Origin: Anaerolineae bacterium
GTDB taxonomy: Bacteria > Chloroflexota > Anaerolineae > JAFGEY01
Reading direction: 5' to 3'
Assembly: GCA_016929205.1 (NCBI GenBank)
Contig: JAFGJF010000586.1
Location: 1-8,337 of the forward strand
DNA length: 8,337 nucleotides
Of the stretch, positions 1 through 6,205 are shown one piece after another. The translations under genes and the position numbers were made by a program. Position 1 is the first letter of the stretch; every line of letters begins with the position of its first letter. Below the pieces are notes generated by a model, which was given only the letters and a program-made list of their open reading frames with translations, made no database searches and was not told the origin of the DNA.

Positions 1-1
1 A

Positions 2-766
2 TACGTCTTTTGGGGCGGGCGCGAGGGGGCCGAAGTCGATGCGGCCAAAAACCCGGTCGATGGGATCAAGCGCTTTCGCGAGGCGCTGAACTTTTTGTGC
101 GAGTATGTGCTCGATCAGGGATACGATTTAAAGTTTGCGCTGGAAGCCAAGCCCAACGAGCCGCGCGGTGACCTATATTTTCCGACGACTGGCGCTTACC
201 TGGGCTTTATCAATACCCTCGAACACGCCGAGATGGTGGGGGTCAATCCCGAAGTGGCGCACGAGCACATGGCTGGGCTGAATTTTATGCATGCTGTGGC
301 TCAGTCCTGGGAGGCTGGCAAACTCTTTCACATCGATTTGAACGACCAGAACTATGCTCGCTTTGACCAGGACTGGCGCTTTGGCGCGCAGAATCTCAAG
401 CAGGCCTTTTTCCTGGTCAAGTTCTTGGAAGAGGTTGGCTATGAAGGCAGCCGCCACTTTGATGCCCACGCCTATCGTACCGAAGACGTGGAGGGGGTCA
501 AGGACTTTGCCCGTGGCTGTATGCGCACCTATCTCGTGCTCAAGGAAAAAGCAAAGCGCTTTGAGGCTGATGCTGAGATCCGGGGCTTGTTGTCTGAGAT
601 TCATGCCGACGATGGCTCGATGGATGTGTTCAAGGGCGCTTACACGGCCAAAAAGGCTGCAGCGCTCAAGGCGCACGCATTCGATCGCGTCAAATTGGGG
701 CAGCGCGGGATGAAATACGAAAAGCTGGACCAGTTGGTCAATGAACTACTGCTGGGTGTGCGCTGA
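2..766 (+). CDS. xylA: Xylose isomerase, C-terminal two thirds (partial at left edge)
   Basis: Cytoplasmic, metal-dependent interconversion of D-xylose and D-xylulose (also glucose and fructose). The frame is open to the window edge and gives 254 residues; family members of this type are about 385-395 long, so roughly 135 residues lie off the edge. Residues 1-9 read YVFWGGREG, the family signature. Metal and catalytic residues by family knowledge are all present: E48 and K50 in [12 protein letters not shown]84 and H87 in [12 protein letters not shown]112 in FHIDLND, D122 and D124 in FDQDWRFG, and D154 in HFDAH followed by RTED. The protein ends normally (ELLLGVR). The sequence resembles the shorter actinobacterial/Deinococcus class. 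It converges on the hydrogenase operon, and no link in function is implied. The TTG at 95 is internal, not the start. Identification is very secure. Confidence 0.97.
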   Translation, partial: YVFWGGREGAEVDAAKNPVDGIKRFREALNFLCEYVLDQGYDLKFALEAKPNEPRGDLYFPTTGAYLGFINTLEHAEMVGVNPEVAHEHMAGLNFMHAVAQSWEAGKLFHIDLNDQNYARFDQDWRFGAQNLKQAFFLVKFLEEVGYEGSRHFDAHAYRTEDVEGVKDFARGCMRTYLVLKEKAKRFEADAEIRGLLSEIHADDGSMDVFKGAYTAKKAAALKAHAFDRVKLGQRGMKYEKLDQLVNELLLGVR

Positions 767-991
767 GTGCGCGAGTTTGTAGCATAAACAAGGTATGACG
801 AGCCGTTTGCTTTGGCGCTGTTGACGATGGGTTCCGATCAAAAAACGGACGCGCGCCAGATGAGCCAGGTTCTGTTCTGCGTTTGCCATCATCTTGATCA
901 ACTTGATGTGCAAATCCTCGATCATGGCTCGGTCGACCTCGCGCATCTGATCGCTAGTTAATCGGGGTATGTTCTGCAACGACATTTTCAT
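746..991 (-). pseudogene. Truncated NAD(P)H-hydrate epimerase (YjeF N-domain) remnant
   Basis: An 81-residue frame starts with ATG at 991. Residues about 9-50 (RLTSDQMREVDRAMIEDLHI, then MMANAEQNLAHLAR) match the N-terminal start of the YjeF_N/NAXE domain, which epimerises damaged NAD(P)HX. After KRLVI, where the family enters its VVxLAGxGxNGGDG nucleotide-binding loop, the similarity stops. The frame runs on into the antisense of the xylA 3' end. Full YjeF_N domains are about 200 residues, so at least two thirds is missing. The usual NAG motif reads NAE, a change at a conserved glycine that fits decay. The first 38 bases overlap the 3' end of the ferredoxin-like gene, so it was probably once the last gene of the operon. 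It could be expressed as a short peptide, but catalytic activity is not expected. The domain call rests on motif recall, not on a search. Confidence 0.6.
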
Positions 992-1421
992 CTGTCAGCT
1001 CTCGGTTCTCTGTACCCGCCGGGTGGTCTGTACCCGCCGGGTGGTCTGTACCCGCATCGACCAGGATCTCGACCAACTCTTCACGTGCGGACGTGGCGGG
1101 CACGAATTCATTGGTCTGTTTGATCGCGCCGGATGTGCAGCTCGTTTCGCATTGTCCACAATAGGCACAACGGTCGGGGTAGTGAATCAGTCTGTATACG
1201 TTTTTGCTCTCACGTTCTAAAACCAATCCCGAGGCTGGACAATCGCGTACGCATCGCCCGCACCCAATGCATTGGTTTGCATCGACCACAATCCTGCCGC
1301 GAAAGTGCGGGGACAGGGTGAGTGGCATAAAGGGGTAGCGGATCGTGATTGGGCGGGTAAACAGCGCGCGCCACAACTGCGGCAGCATATAAGTTAATGA
1401 GCGAAGGCGAGACATTTTCAT
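954..1421 (-). CDS. NuoI-like / ferredoxin-type 2x[4Fe-4S] subunit of group 4 hydrogenase
   Basis: Electron-transfer subunit that carries electrons between the external donor (probably ferredoxin) and the NuoB-like subunit. With ATG at 1421 it has 155 residues. The two cluster motifs are C51-x2-C54-x2-C57-x3-C61-P and C85-x2-C88-x2-C91-x3-C95. The proline that often follows the last Cys is Thr here. The N-terminal 45 residues (YMLPQLWRALFTRPITIRYP) resemble the amphipathic lead of NuoI/EchF-type subunits. The last 35 or so residues are a hydrophilic tail containing a perfect six-residue repeat (AGTDHP). The start overlaps the NuoH-like stop as TGATG; an in-frame GTG at 1424 is an alternative one codon upstream, and a further ATG lies at 1415. 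The 3' end overlaps the YjeF remnant by 38 bases. The subunit family is secure; the donor is inferred. Confidence 0.93.
   Translation of the reverse strand: MKMSRLRSLTYMLPQLWRALFTRPITIRYPFMPLTLSPHFRGRIVVDANQCIGCGRCVRDCPASGLVLERESKNVYRLIHYPDRCAYCGQCETSCTSGAIKQTNEFVPATSAREELVEILVDAGTDHPAGTDHPAGTENRELTDENVVAEHTPIN
1011..1055. repeat. 18-base tandem repeat, 2.5 perfect copies, inside the ferredoxin-like gene
   Basis: The + strand unit TGTACCCGCCGGGTGGTC occurs at 1011-1028 and 1029-1046, followed by nine matching bases at 1047-1055. The unit is a multiple of three, so on the coding (-) strand it adds a six-residue AGTDHP repeat to the C-terminal tail without shifting the frame. Copies are identical, which suggests recent slippage duplication. 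Each unit also holds a short inverted repeat (ACCC-GCC-GGGT) that could favour slippage. Confidence 0.95.
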
Positions 1422-2365
1422 CACCCACCACCGATCCAGATTGTAAACAATGTTTGCACAAGGGCCAGGGGAGCGAGTACCCGCCAGCCGAGGGTGATGA
1501 GCTGATCGATTCGCAGCCGGGCATAGAGGGCGCTGATCACCGAGAGGGCGATCAAGATCGACAGGGCTTTCAGGCCAAACACGATCCAGCCACTCGATCC
1601 TCCCCCGAGGAATACGTCGACCAACAAAAAGATGCCGACCACAGTTTTAAATTGCAGGGATAGATGCCACAGGGCCAGTTTGCGCCCGCTGAATTCGGTC
1701 AGCGGCCCGCCGACGACTTCGGATTTGGCCTTGGGAATATCGAACGGCACGCGTTTGAGTTTGCCGATCAACCCGATGATGCCCAACATAAAGCCAACCG
1801 GCTGCACGAATGCTGCCCAGGTCGTTTGCGCCTGACGCGTTACAATCCGTGAGATCGACCAGGAGCCGCTGAGAATGGCCGGGCCGCTGAGGGCCATCAA
1901 AAAGGGTACTTCGTAAGAGAAGAACTGTAGCAGCGACCGGTTGCCACCGATGACGCTGTACACGCCAACCGAGCCCCATCCTGCCAAAAAGTAGGCCAGC
2001 GCAGGGATGCTCAATAAAAAGAGAACGACGATCAGGTCGCCCTCAAAGGCGCTGGCGGTTCGGGTGCCAATTGGGATATACAGGCTTGCCGTCAGCACCA
2101 TCGCCAGGGAAAGGATAGGCAGCACGGCGCTGCTCAATTCGCTGGCCCCCTCGGGCAATAGATCCTCTTTGGTCATCAGCTTGATGAAATCGGCCAACGG
2201 CTGGTACCATGGCGGGCCAATGCGCCCGTGGAGTCGGGCGATCATACGCCGATCGATCCAGGCAAAGAGGATGGCACAGACAAACAAGAATCCAAAACCG
2301 GGAAAGATTAGTATCGCGAATCCGGCTTTGCCCAGGGCATTCAAGATGGAAAGGTAATTGATCAT
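1421..2365 (-). CDS. NuoH-like membrane anchor subunit (HyfC/EchB family)
   Basis: Integral membrane subunit that docks the hydrogenase module onto the ion-pumping arm. At 314 residues it fits NuoH/Nqo8-family proteins (about 300-340), with about eight hydrophobic segments. Family motifs seen: DRRMIARLHGRIGP (38-51), with D59 and K62 and then KED at 66-68; SYEVPFLMALSGP (150-162); VPFDIPKAKSEVVGGP (206-221); TEFSG (223-227); and a C-terminal RIDQLITLGW (285-294). In NuoH the PFD loop usually carries PEAESE; here two of its Glu are Lys (K212, K214), with E216 kept. The ATG at 2365 is preceded by AAGGA and lies nine bases after the large-subunit stop. The 3' end is joined to the ferredoxin-like gene by TGATG. 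Assignment is secure; the effect of the Lys changes is unknown. Confidence 0.95.
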   Translation of the reverse strand: MINYLSILNALGKAGFAILIFPGFGFLFVCAILFAWIDRRMIARLHGRIGPPWYQPLADFIKLMTKEDLLPEGASELSSAVLPILSLAMVLTASLYIPIGTRTASAFEGDLIVVLFLLSIPALAYFLAGWGSVGVYSVIGGNRSLLQFFSYEVPFLMALSGPAILSGSWSISRIVTRQAQTTWAAFVQPVGFMLGIIGLIGKLKRVPFDIPKAKSEVVGGPLTEFSGRKLALWHLSLQFKTVVGIFLLVDVFLGGGSSGWIVFGLKALSILIALSVISALYARLRIDQLITLGWRVLAPLALVQTLFTIWIGGG

Positions 2366-2374
2366 CGTTTTTCC

Positions 2375-3475
2375 TTATCGATCCGCGCAGGCGATGCACA
2401 GGTCTACGCCGGAAAGAACGGCGGACACATCGGCCGTGTTGACGCCTCGCAGTTGTTCGGGCAAGGTGCTCAATGAGGGTATGGTAGGGGTGCGGATCTT
2501 GATCCGCGCCGGTTTGTCGCTGCCGTCGCTGCAGATGTAGTAGAACAACTCGCCCCGGGGTGCTTCGGCGCGACTGATCACCTCGCCCGGCGGAACGCGA
2601 CGTGGCGCACGAACCATCGTGGGGCCGCCAGGCAACTCGTTCATCAATTGGCGGCACAAGCGCAGGCTTTGAACCATTTCCTGCGTCCGGACCAATGTGC
2701 GTGCCCACACGTCTCCCTTGTCGTTGGTCACGACCTCAAAGTTCAGACGGTCATAGACGGCATAGGGCGCATCGCGCCGCAGGTCCACGTCTATGCCAGA
2801 GGCGCGTGCAACAGGGCCCACGACACAAGCACGGCGGATCTGTTCGGGTGACAGGTAGCCGATGTGTTGCGTGCGCGCCTGAAATGTGCGTTCGTGCTCG
2901 ATCATGTCCAGAAACTGTTCTATTTGCTTTCCCAGTTCGTCCAACTGCAAGAGAATTGTCCGTGATTGATCCACGTCGATGTCGATGCGCACGCCGCCGA
3001 TCACGTTGACAGCATGAGTGACACGCCCGCCAGAGAGTTCTTCCATGATGTCGAGCACGACCTCGCGATCACGCCAGGCGTACATAAAGATCGTCGTAAA
3101 GCCAATGTTTTCGGCCAGCACGCCCAGCCATAACAGGTGGCTATGAATGCGTTCCAGCTCGCACAATAGGGTGCGCAGATACAGCCCGCGCGGGGGCACT
3201 TGCAAACCGAGCAACGCTTCGATGCCCTGGCAGTAAACAGTAGTGTGGACATGGGAGCAAATGCCACACACTCGTTCCATCAAGTGCACGTTTTGCAGAT
3301 AGCTGCGATCCTGGCAGAGACGCTCAATACCACGGTGGACATAGCCAAGACGAATCGTGCTGGACACGATCCGCTCTCCCTCGACGGTCAGCAGAAAGGA
3401 AAGTGGCTCTTTGAGCAGTGGATGCTGTGGGCCGATGGGGATAATCATTGACGGTAGCGTGTAACGCTTAGCCAT
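2375..3475 (-). CDS. Group 4 [NiFe] hydrogenase large (catalytic) subunit, NuoD-like
   Basis: Catalytic subunit for reversible proton reduction/H2 oxidation at a Ni-Fe centre, facing the cytoplasm. It has 366 residues. The N-terminal L1 motif is ERVCGICSHVH with C70, C73 and H77; the C-terminal L2 motif is DLCIACADR with C360 and C363. All four Cys needed for Ni/Fe binding are therefore present, which complex I NuoD lacks. The usual DPC of L2 is DLC. The protein ends at R366 with a TAA directly after, so there is no C-terminal extension to be cleaved. GPQHP at 15-19, followed by EP, fits group 4 large subunits. ATG 3475 was chosen because GAGGGAG stands four bases upstream (3480-3486) and the family N-terminus begins here; the frame is open to 3604, but that stretch lies within the NuoC-like gene. 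It overlaps the NuoC-like gene by eight bases. The subgroup (for example 4e or 4g) was not determined. Confidence 0.95.
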   Translation of the reverse strand: MAKRYTLPSMIIPIGPQHPLLKEPLSFLLTVEGERIVSSTIRLGYVHRGIERLCQDRSYLQNVHLMERVCGICSHVHTTVYCQGIEALLGLQVPPRGLYLRTLLCELERIHSHLLWLGVLAENIGFTTIFMYAWRDREVVLDIMEELSGGRVTHAVNVIGGVRIDIDVDQSRTILLQLDELGKQIEQFLDMIEHERTFQARTQHIGYLSPEQIRRACVVGPVARASGIDVDLRRDAPYAVYDRLNFEVVTNDKGDVWARTLVRTQEMVQSLRLCRQLMNELPGGPTMVRAPRRVPPGEVISRAEAPRGELFYYICSDGSDKPARIKIRTPTIPSLSTLPEQLRGVNTADVSAVLSGVDLCIACADR

Positions 3476-3902
3476 CGTTCTCCCTCTTTCGCAATGGGGC
3501 TTCTCCGTACCAGTCGTCTGGCAGGAACAAATGCTCAGATATGGGGTGCCATTCAAAAACAACGTCCAACATCTCGGCAATCTCACGCTCGTAAAACGTT
3601 GCACCAGGAATGAGATCGATCATGGTGTGGATCTCTGGACTCTGGCGGGGCAACAGCGTGCGCAAAGTCAAGCCATGTTTGCTCCAAAAATGATACAGCA
3701 GCTCAATATGCTCTCCCGTGTCTTGCCCGGTGATGGTGGAGAGGTGATAGATTTCCGAGCGCTCAAGCAGCACCTGTACGGCCTGGTGAATCTGTTCGGC
3801 CGGCAGCGTGATGACAAGATCGTCAACCGGTATCGTCTTGTGCTCGATCTCTGATAGAGACAATTCTTGACATAGGATCGATATGATCGATTTGCCGTTC
3901 AT
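3468..3902 (-). CDS. NuoC-like (30 kDa) hydrogenase subunit
   Basis: Small peripheral-arm subunit that packs against the large subunit and helps assemble the catalytic module. It has 144 residues. The diagnostic NuoC C-terminus is present: FYEREIAEMLDVVFEWHP (103-120), followed by EHLFLPDDW (123-131) and PLRK (136-139). The usual G-I/V-x-F-x-G-H-P is altered to D-V-V-F-E-W-H-P, while the ERE at 105-107 is kept. The ATG at 3902-3900 overlaps the NuoB-like stop as ATGA. An upstream in-frame extension to 4046 is rejected because it lies wholly within the NuoB-like gene and carries no family motif. In some group 4 enzymes (HycE/HyfG) the C and D parts are fused; here they are separate genes. Family assignment is secure. 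Confidence 0.93.
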   Translation of the reverse strand: MNGKSIISILCQELSLSEIEHKTIPVDDLVITLPAEQIHQAVQVLLERSEIYHLSTITGQDTGEHIELLYHFWSKHGLTLRTLLPRQSPEIHTMIDLIPGATFYEREIAEMLDVVFEWHPISEHLFLPDDWYGEAPLRKRENDG

Positions 3903-4333
3903 ATGATCTGTCCTAACAGCTGAACCAAACCGTCGATCATAGCCTCGGGACGGCAAGGGCAGCCTGGGATGTACATATCTACTGGCAATGTCTGGTCTAT
4001 TCCTCCCAGCACATTGATCGCCCCCTGAAAGACGCCGCCGGAACAACTACAACTGCCGATGGCGACAACCCACTTGGGGCACGGCATCTGCTCGTATATA
4101 CGAACCAGACGATCCTTTGATTGGCGAGTTACCGGGCCGGTGCACAATAAAATGTCGGCGTGGCGGGGTGAGGCGGCTTTGAGCACGCCTAACCGTTCAA
4201 CGTCATAACGTGGCGTGAGCAGATCCAGGATCTCGATATCGCAGCCATTGCAGCCGCCGCTGTTAAAGTGCAGCACCCAAGGCGATTTGCGCCGCGACCA
4301 GCTTTTGATGGTGTTGACCAGGCGCTCTAGCAT
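3899..4333 (-). CDS. NuoB-like [NiFe] hydrogenase small subunit
   Basis: Carries the [4Fe-4S] cluster next to the Ni-Fe site and hands electrons between it and the ferredoxin-like subunit. It has 144 residues, usual for NuoB/EchC/HycG-type proteins. Cluster ligands by family alignment are C28 and C31 (FNSGGCNGCDIE), C95 (GSCSCSGG) and C125 (PGCPCRPEA). Complex I NuoB has adjacent Cys at the first site, whereas the spaced CxxC here is the hydrogenase pattern. Extra Cys occur at 64, 85, 97 and 127, two of them making CxC with presumed ligands. The start ATG at 4333 follows the NuoA-like TAG with no gap (TAGATG). An AAGGGAG lies about eight bases upstream, inside the previous gene. The stop is joined to the NuoC-like start by ATGA. 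Assignment is secure. Confidence 0.95.
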   Translation of the reverse strand: MLERLVNTIKSWSRRKSPWVLHFNSGGCNGCDIEILDLLTPRYDVERLGVLKAASPRHADILLCTGPVTRQSKDRLVRIYEQMPCPKWVVAIGSCSCSGGVFQGAINVLGGIDQTLPVDMYIPGCPCRPEAMIDGLVQLLGQII

Positions 4334-4678
4334 CTAGGTCACTCCCTTGGTCAGCACAAATACGCTGATGCCTGTTCCGATCAGATACGCCGTCGCAGCA
4401 AGATGCGGGATAGCCTCTGCGGGCAGCGTCGAGATCACCAGTGCAGCCAAGTGGAGGATGCCGAACATTAAGGCCAATTGGAAGAAGGCGTGATAGGTCA
4501 GTTGTGCCCTGGGGGCCATCAGATCTTCGCCGCACGCGTAGGGCTGGTGTTTGCCGGGATGTTCCTGGCCCAGTGCGGACAGCGTGCCACCCAGTCGATA
4601 CAGCCCATATACAAGCGCCAGGAAGAGACTCAGGGCAACGGGGGGGCTGAGCATAAAGCTGAGCAGAATATCTTGCAT
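4334..4678 (-). CDS. NuoA-like (ND3-type) small membrane subunit
   Basis: Small integral membrane protein of 114 residues with three hydrophobic segments (about 10-32, 63-83 and 90-110), as in NuoA/ND3. The loop between segments 1 and 2 holds PYACGEDL (47-54), recalling the conserved FE-C-G loop of NuoA that sits near the quinone cavity and the NuoH interface. Segment 2 (HAFFQLALMFGILHLAALVI, 63-82) has no Asp or Glu, while complex I NuoA carries conserved acids there (D79/E81 in E. coli numbering, from memory). The ATG at 4678 follows the NuoN-like stop by six bases and has GGGAGGT at 4687-4693. The family call rests on the loop motif, size, topology and operon place. Role inferred: linking the peripheral module to the NuoH-like subunit. 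Confidence 0.8.
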   Translation of the reverse strand: MQDILLSFMLSPPVALSLFLALVYGLYRLGGTLSALGQEHPGKHQPYACGEDLMAPRAQLTYHAFFQLALMFGILHLAALVISTLPAEAIPHLAATAYLIGTGISVFVLTKGVT

Positions 4679-4684
4679 AGTCTT

Positions 4685-6205
4685 TTACCTCCCAAGTAAG
4701 TTCAAATACGTTCCTGCGCTGGCTACACCGTCCAGCCACGGTTCTGGGTGGATGCCGATTGCAAGCACCAGTCCTCCCAGGACAAGCAACGGAAGAGCCA
4801 TCCAGGCAGAGATCGAGATCCGCCGATCTTGATCCTGTTCTGCACCATGCGGGTGAGGAGCAAAAAGAGTCGCAATGAGCGGCAGATAATAACCCAGGGC
4901 GAGCAGGCTGTTCAGCACCAGGACGACCAATCCGGCATAGGCAATCGGTTTTCTCGATCGGACGACGCTGACCAGGATAAACCATTTGCTGGCAAAGCCT
5001 GCCAACGGCGGTACGGTGGCCAATCCGGCCAGGGCGACGCTCATTGCGACAGAGACCAGCGGCAGCCGCCGTGCAGTGCCGCGCAATTGCGCGATGGTGG
5101 TTGTGTCACAGTAAAAGTGCGAGACGCCCTTGCATAGAAAAGCCAATCCCTTGGTGGCTGCGTGTGCAATCAAGAAGAAAAAGCCAGCTTGAATGGCTGC
5201 GGCGATCCTGTATCGCAGTCCGATGCCTATGCTGAACATCATATAGCCCATTTGAGCAACGGTCGAATAAGCCAGCAACCGTTTGACGTTCGTCTGTACC
5301 AGCGCCATGCTGTTGCCAACGATCATATTAAGCAAAGAGAGTCCGATCAATAACATTCCCAGATAGTCCGGGCTGAACCCTAAGGCCAGACTGATCTTGA
5401 GCAGCACGTAAAAGGCGCTTTGAATGACGATTCCGGACAGCATGGCGCTGATGCTGCTGGGCGCGCGACCATGGGCGTCGGGCAGCCAGGTGTGTAGAGG
5501 CACAATGGCGCTCTTGATTCCCAATCCTACCACAAAACAAGCCACCCCAATACGCGTCCATGGTCCTGCTCCCGCATCGCTGGCGGTCAGGGCCAGGCTT
5601 TCCGCCTCGCGGTAGATGAACGAGATACCCATCAGCATAATGACCGTGCCCACGCTACCCATAACCAGGTATTTAAACCCCGCTTCGATGGCCGTATCGG
5701 TACGTCGCCGGAAAGCGACCAACACATAGGCAGTGACGCTCATCAATTCACAGAACAAGTAGAGATTGAACAGGTCTGCTGCCAGGACCATGCCGATCAG
5801 CCCGACCACCAGGAGCAGAAGAAGCGGGTAATAGGTTTCGTACCGTTTGTCGAGCGTCAAGTAGCAGCCAGAGTAGATGGACACCAGGGTTCCCAACGCC
5901 AGGGCGACACCGATCACCACCACTGCGCCAGGATCGGCGCGCAGGAATGCACAGCCGGGCTCCAGGCAGCCCCATGTTGGCCATAGAAATTCGAGATGCG
6001 CTGTGCCGCTTGCTTTTGCAACCAGGATGGATAAGGGCAGCAAGGTCGCCAGTGCAATTGCAAACATGATCGTCGTGATCGATGCCAGCACGGCATTGCC
6101 GATCGTTTGGAAGCGGTACAGTACAAGCCGAGCCACCAAATAGACGACAAAGGCGCCTATGGCCAGGCAAGCAAGTGGCGCTGCGACCCATATTTCATCT
6201 GTCAC
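4685..6205 (-). CDS. NuoN-like antiporter-type membrane subunit (proton_antipo_M family)
   Basis: Ion-translocating membrane subunit related to MrpD/NuoN/HyfF. It has 506 residues and about 14 hydrophobic segments. Pumping residues by family pattern: E153 (LYLFCELMSV), K231 followed by VPLHTWLPDAHGRAP (about 231-249), K308 before AYSTVAQMGY, K352 (AHAATKGLAFLCKG) and K407 in PPLAGFASKWFI. The terminal Lys (K407) is the NuoN/NuoL-type residue. The start is GTG at 6205, overlapping the NuoM-like TGA as GTGA (6202-6205), with GGGAGG just upstream. The stop lies six bases before the NuoA-like gene. By itself it could pass for an Mrp antiporter subunit (MnhD), but the surrounding hydrogenase genes make a pump module more likely. 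The ion carried (H+ or Na+) cannot be told. Confidence 0.92.
   Translation of the reverse strand: MTDEIWVAAPLACLAIGAFVVYLVARLVLYRFQTIGNAVLASITTIMFAIALATLLPLSILVAKASGTAHLEFLWPTWGCLEPGCAFLRADPGAVVVIGVALALGTLVSIYSGCYLTLDKRYETYYPLLLLLVVGLIGMVLAADLFNLYLFCELMSVTAYVLVAFRRRTDTAIEAGFKYLVMGSVGTVIMLMGISFIYREAESLALTASDAGAGPWTRIGVACFVVGLGIKSAIVPLHTWLPDAHGRAPSSISAMLSGIVIQSAFYVLLKISLALGFSPDYLGMLLIGLSLLNMIVGNSMALVQTNVKRLLAYSTVAQMGYMMFSIGIGLRYRIAAAIQAGFFFLIAHAATKGLAFLCKGVSHFYCDTTTIAQLRGTARRLPLVSVAMSVALAGLATVPPLAGFASKWFILVSVVRSRKPIAYAGLVVLVLNSLLALGYYLPLIATLFAPHPHGAEQDQDRRISISAWMALPLLVLGGLVLAIGIHPEPWLDGVASAGTYLNLLGR

Noticed and set aside
767..953. Intrinsic terminator between the convergent units.
   Set aside because: Only weak four- to five-base stems are visible, and no stem is followed by a clear U-run on either strand.
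1011..1055. Possible CRISPR or intergenic repeat array.
   Set aside because: The copies are directly abutting with no spacers, are 18 bases long, and lie inside a coding frame.
2..1421. A functional link between xylose isomerase and the hydrogenase.
   Set aside because: The genes are convergent, on opposite strands, and separated by a broken gene, so the neighbourhood looks like the product of rearrangement.
981..1422. The same 12 bases (GATGAAAATGTC on the - strand) at the start of the ferredoxin-like gene and of the YjeF remnant.
   Set aside because: A 12-base match in a window this long is expected by chance about once or twice, and the similarity does not extend beyond it.
3419..3433. 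GPQHP near the large-subunit N-terminus as evidence of quinone binding.
   Set aside because: The motif is shared by group 4 hydrogenase large subunits and NuoD, so it does not show quinone use.
3476..3604. Longer N-terminus for the large subunit from 3604.
   Set aside because: It lies within the NuoC-like coding region, has no family similarity, and GAGGGAG precedes the ATG at 3475.
3903..4046. Longer N-terminus for the NuoC-like subunit from 4046.
   Set aside because: It is antisense-free but wholly inside the NuoB-like gene in another frame, and the ATGA overlap at 3899-3902 gives a natural start.
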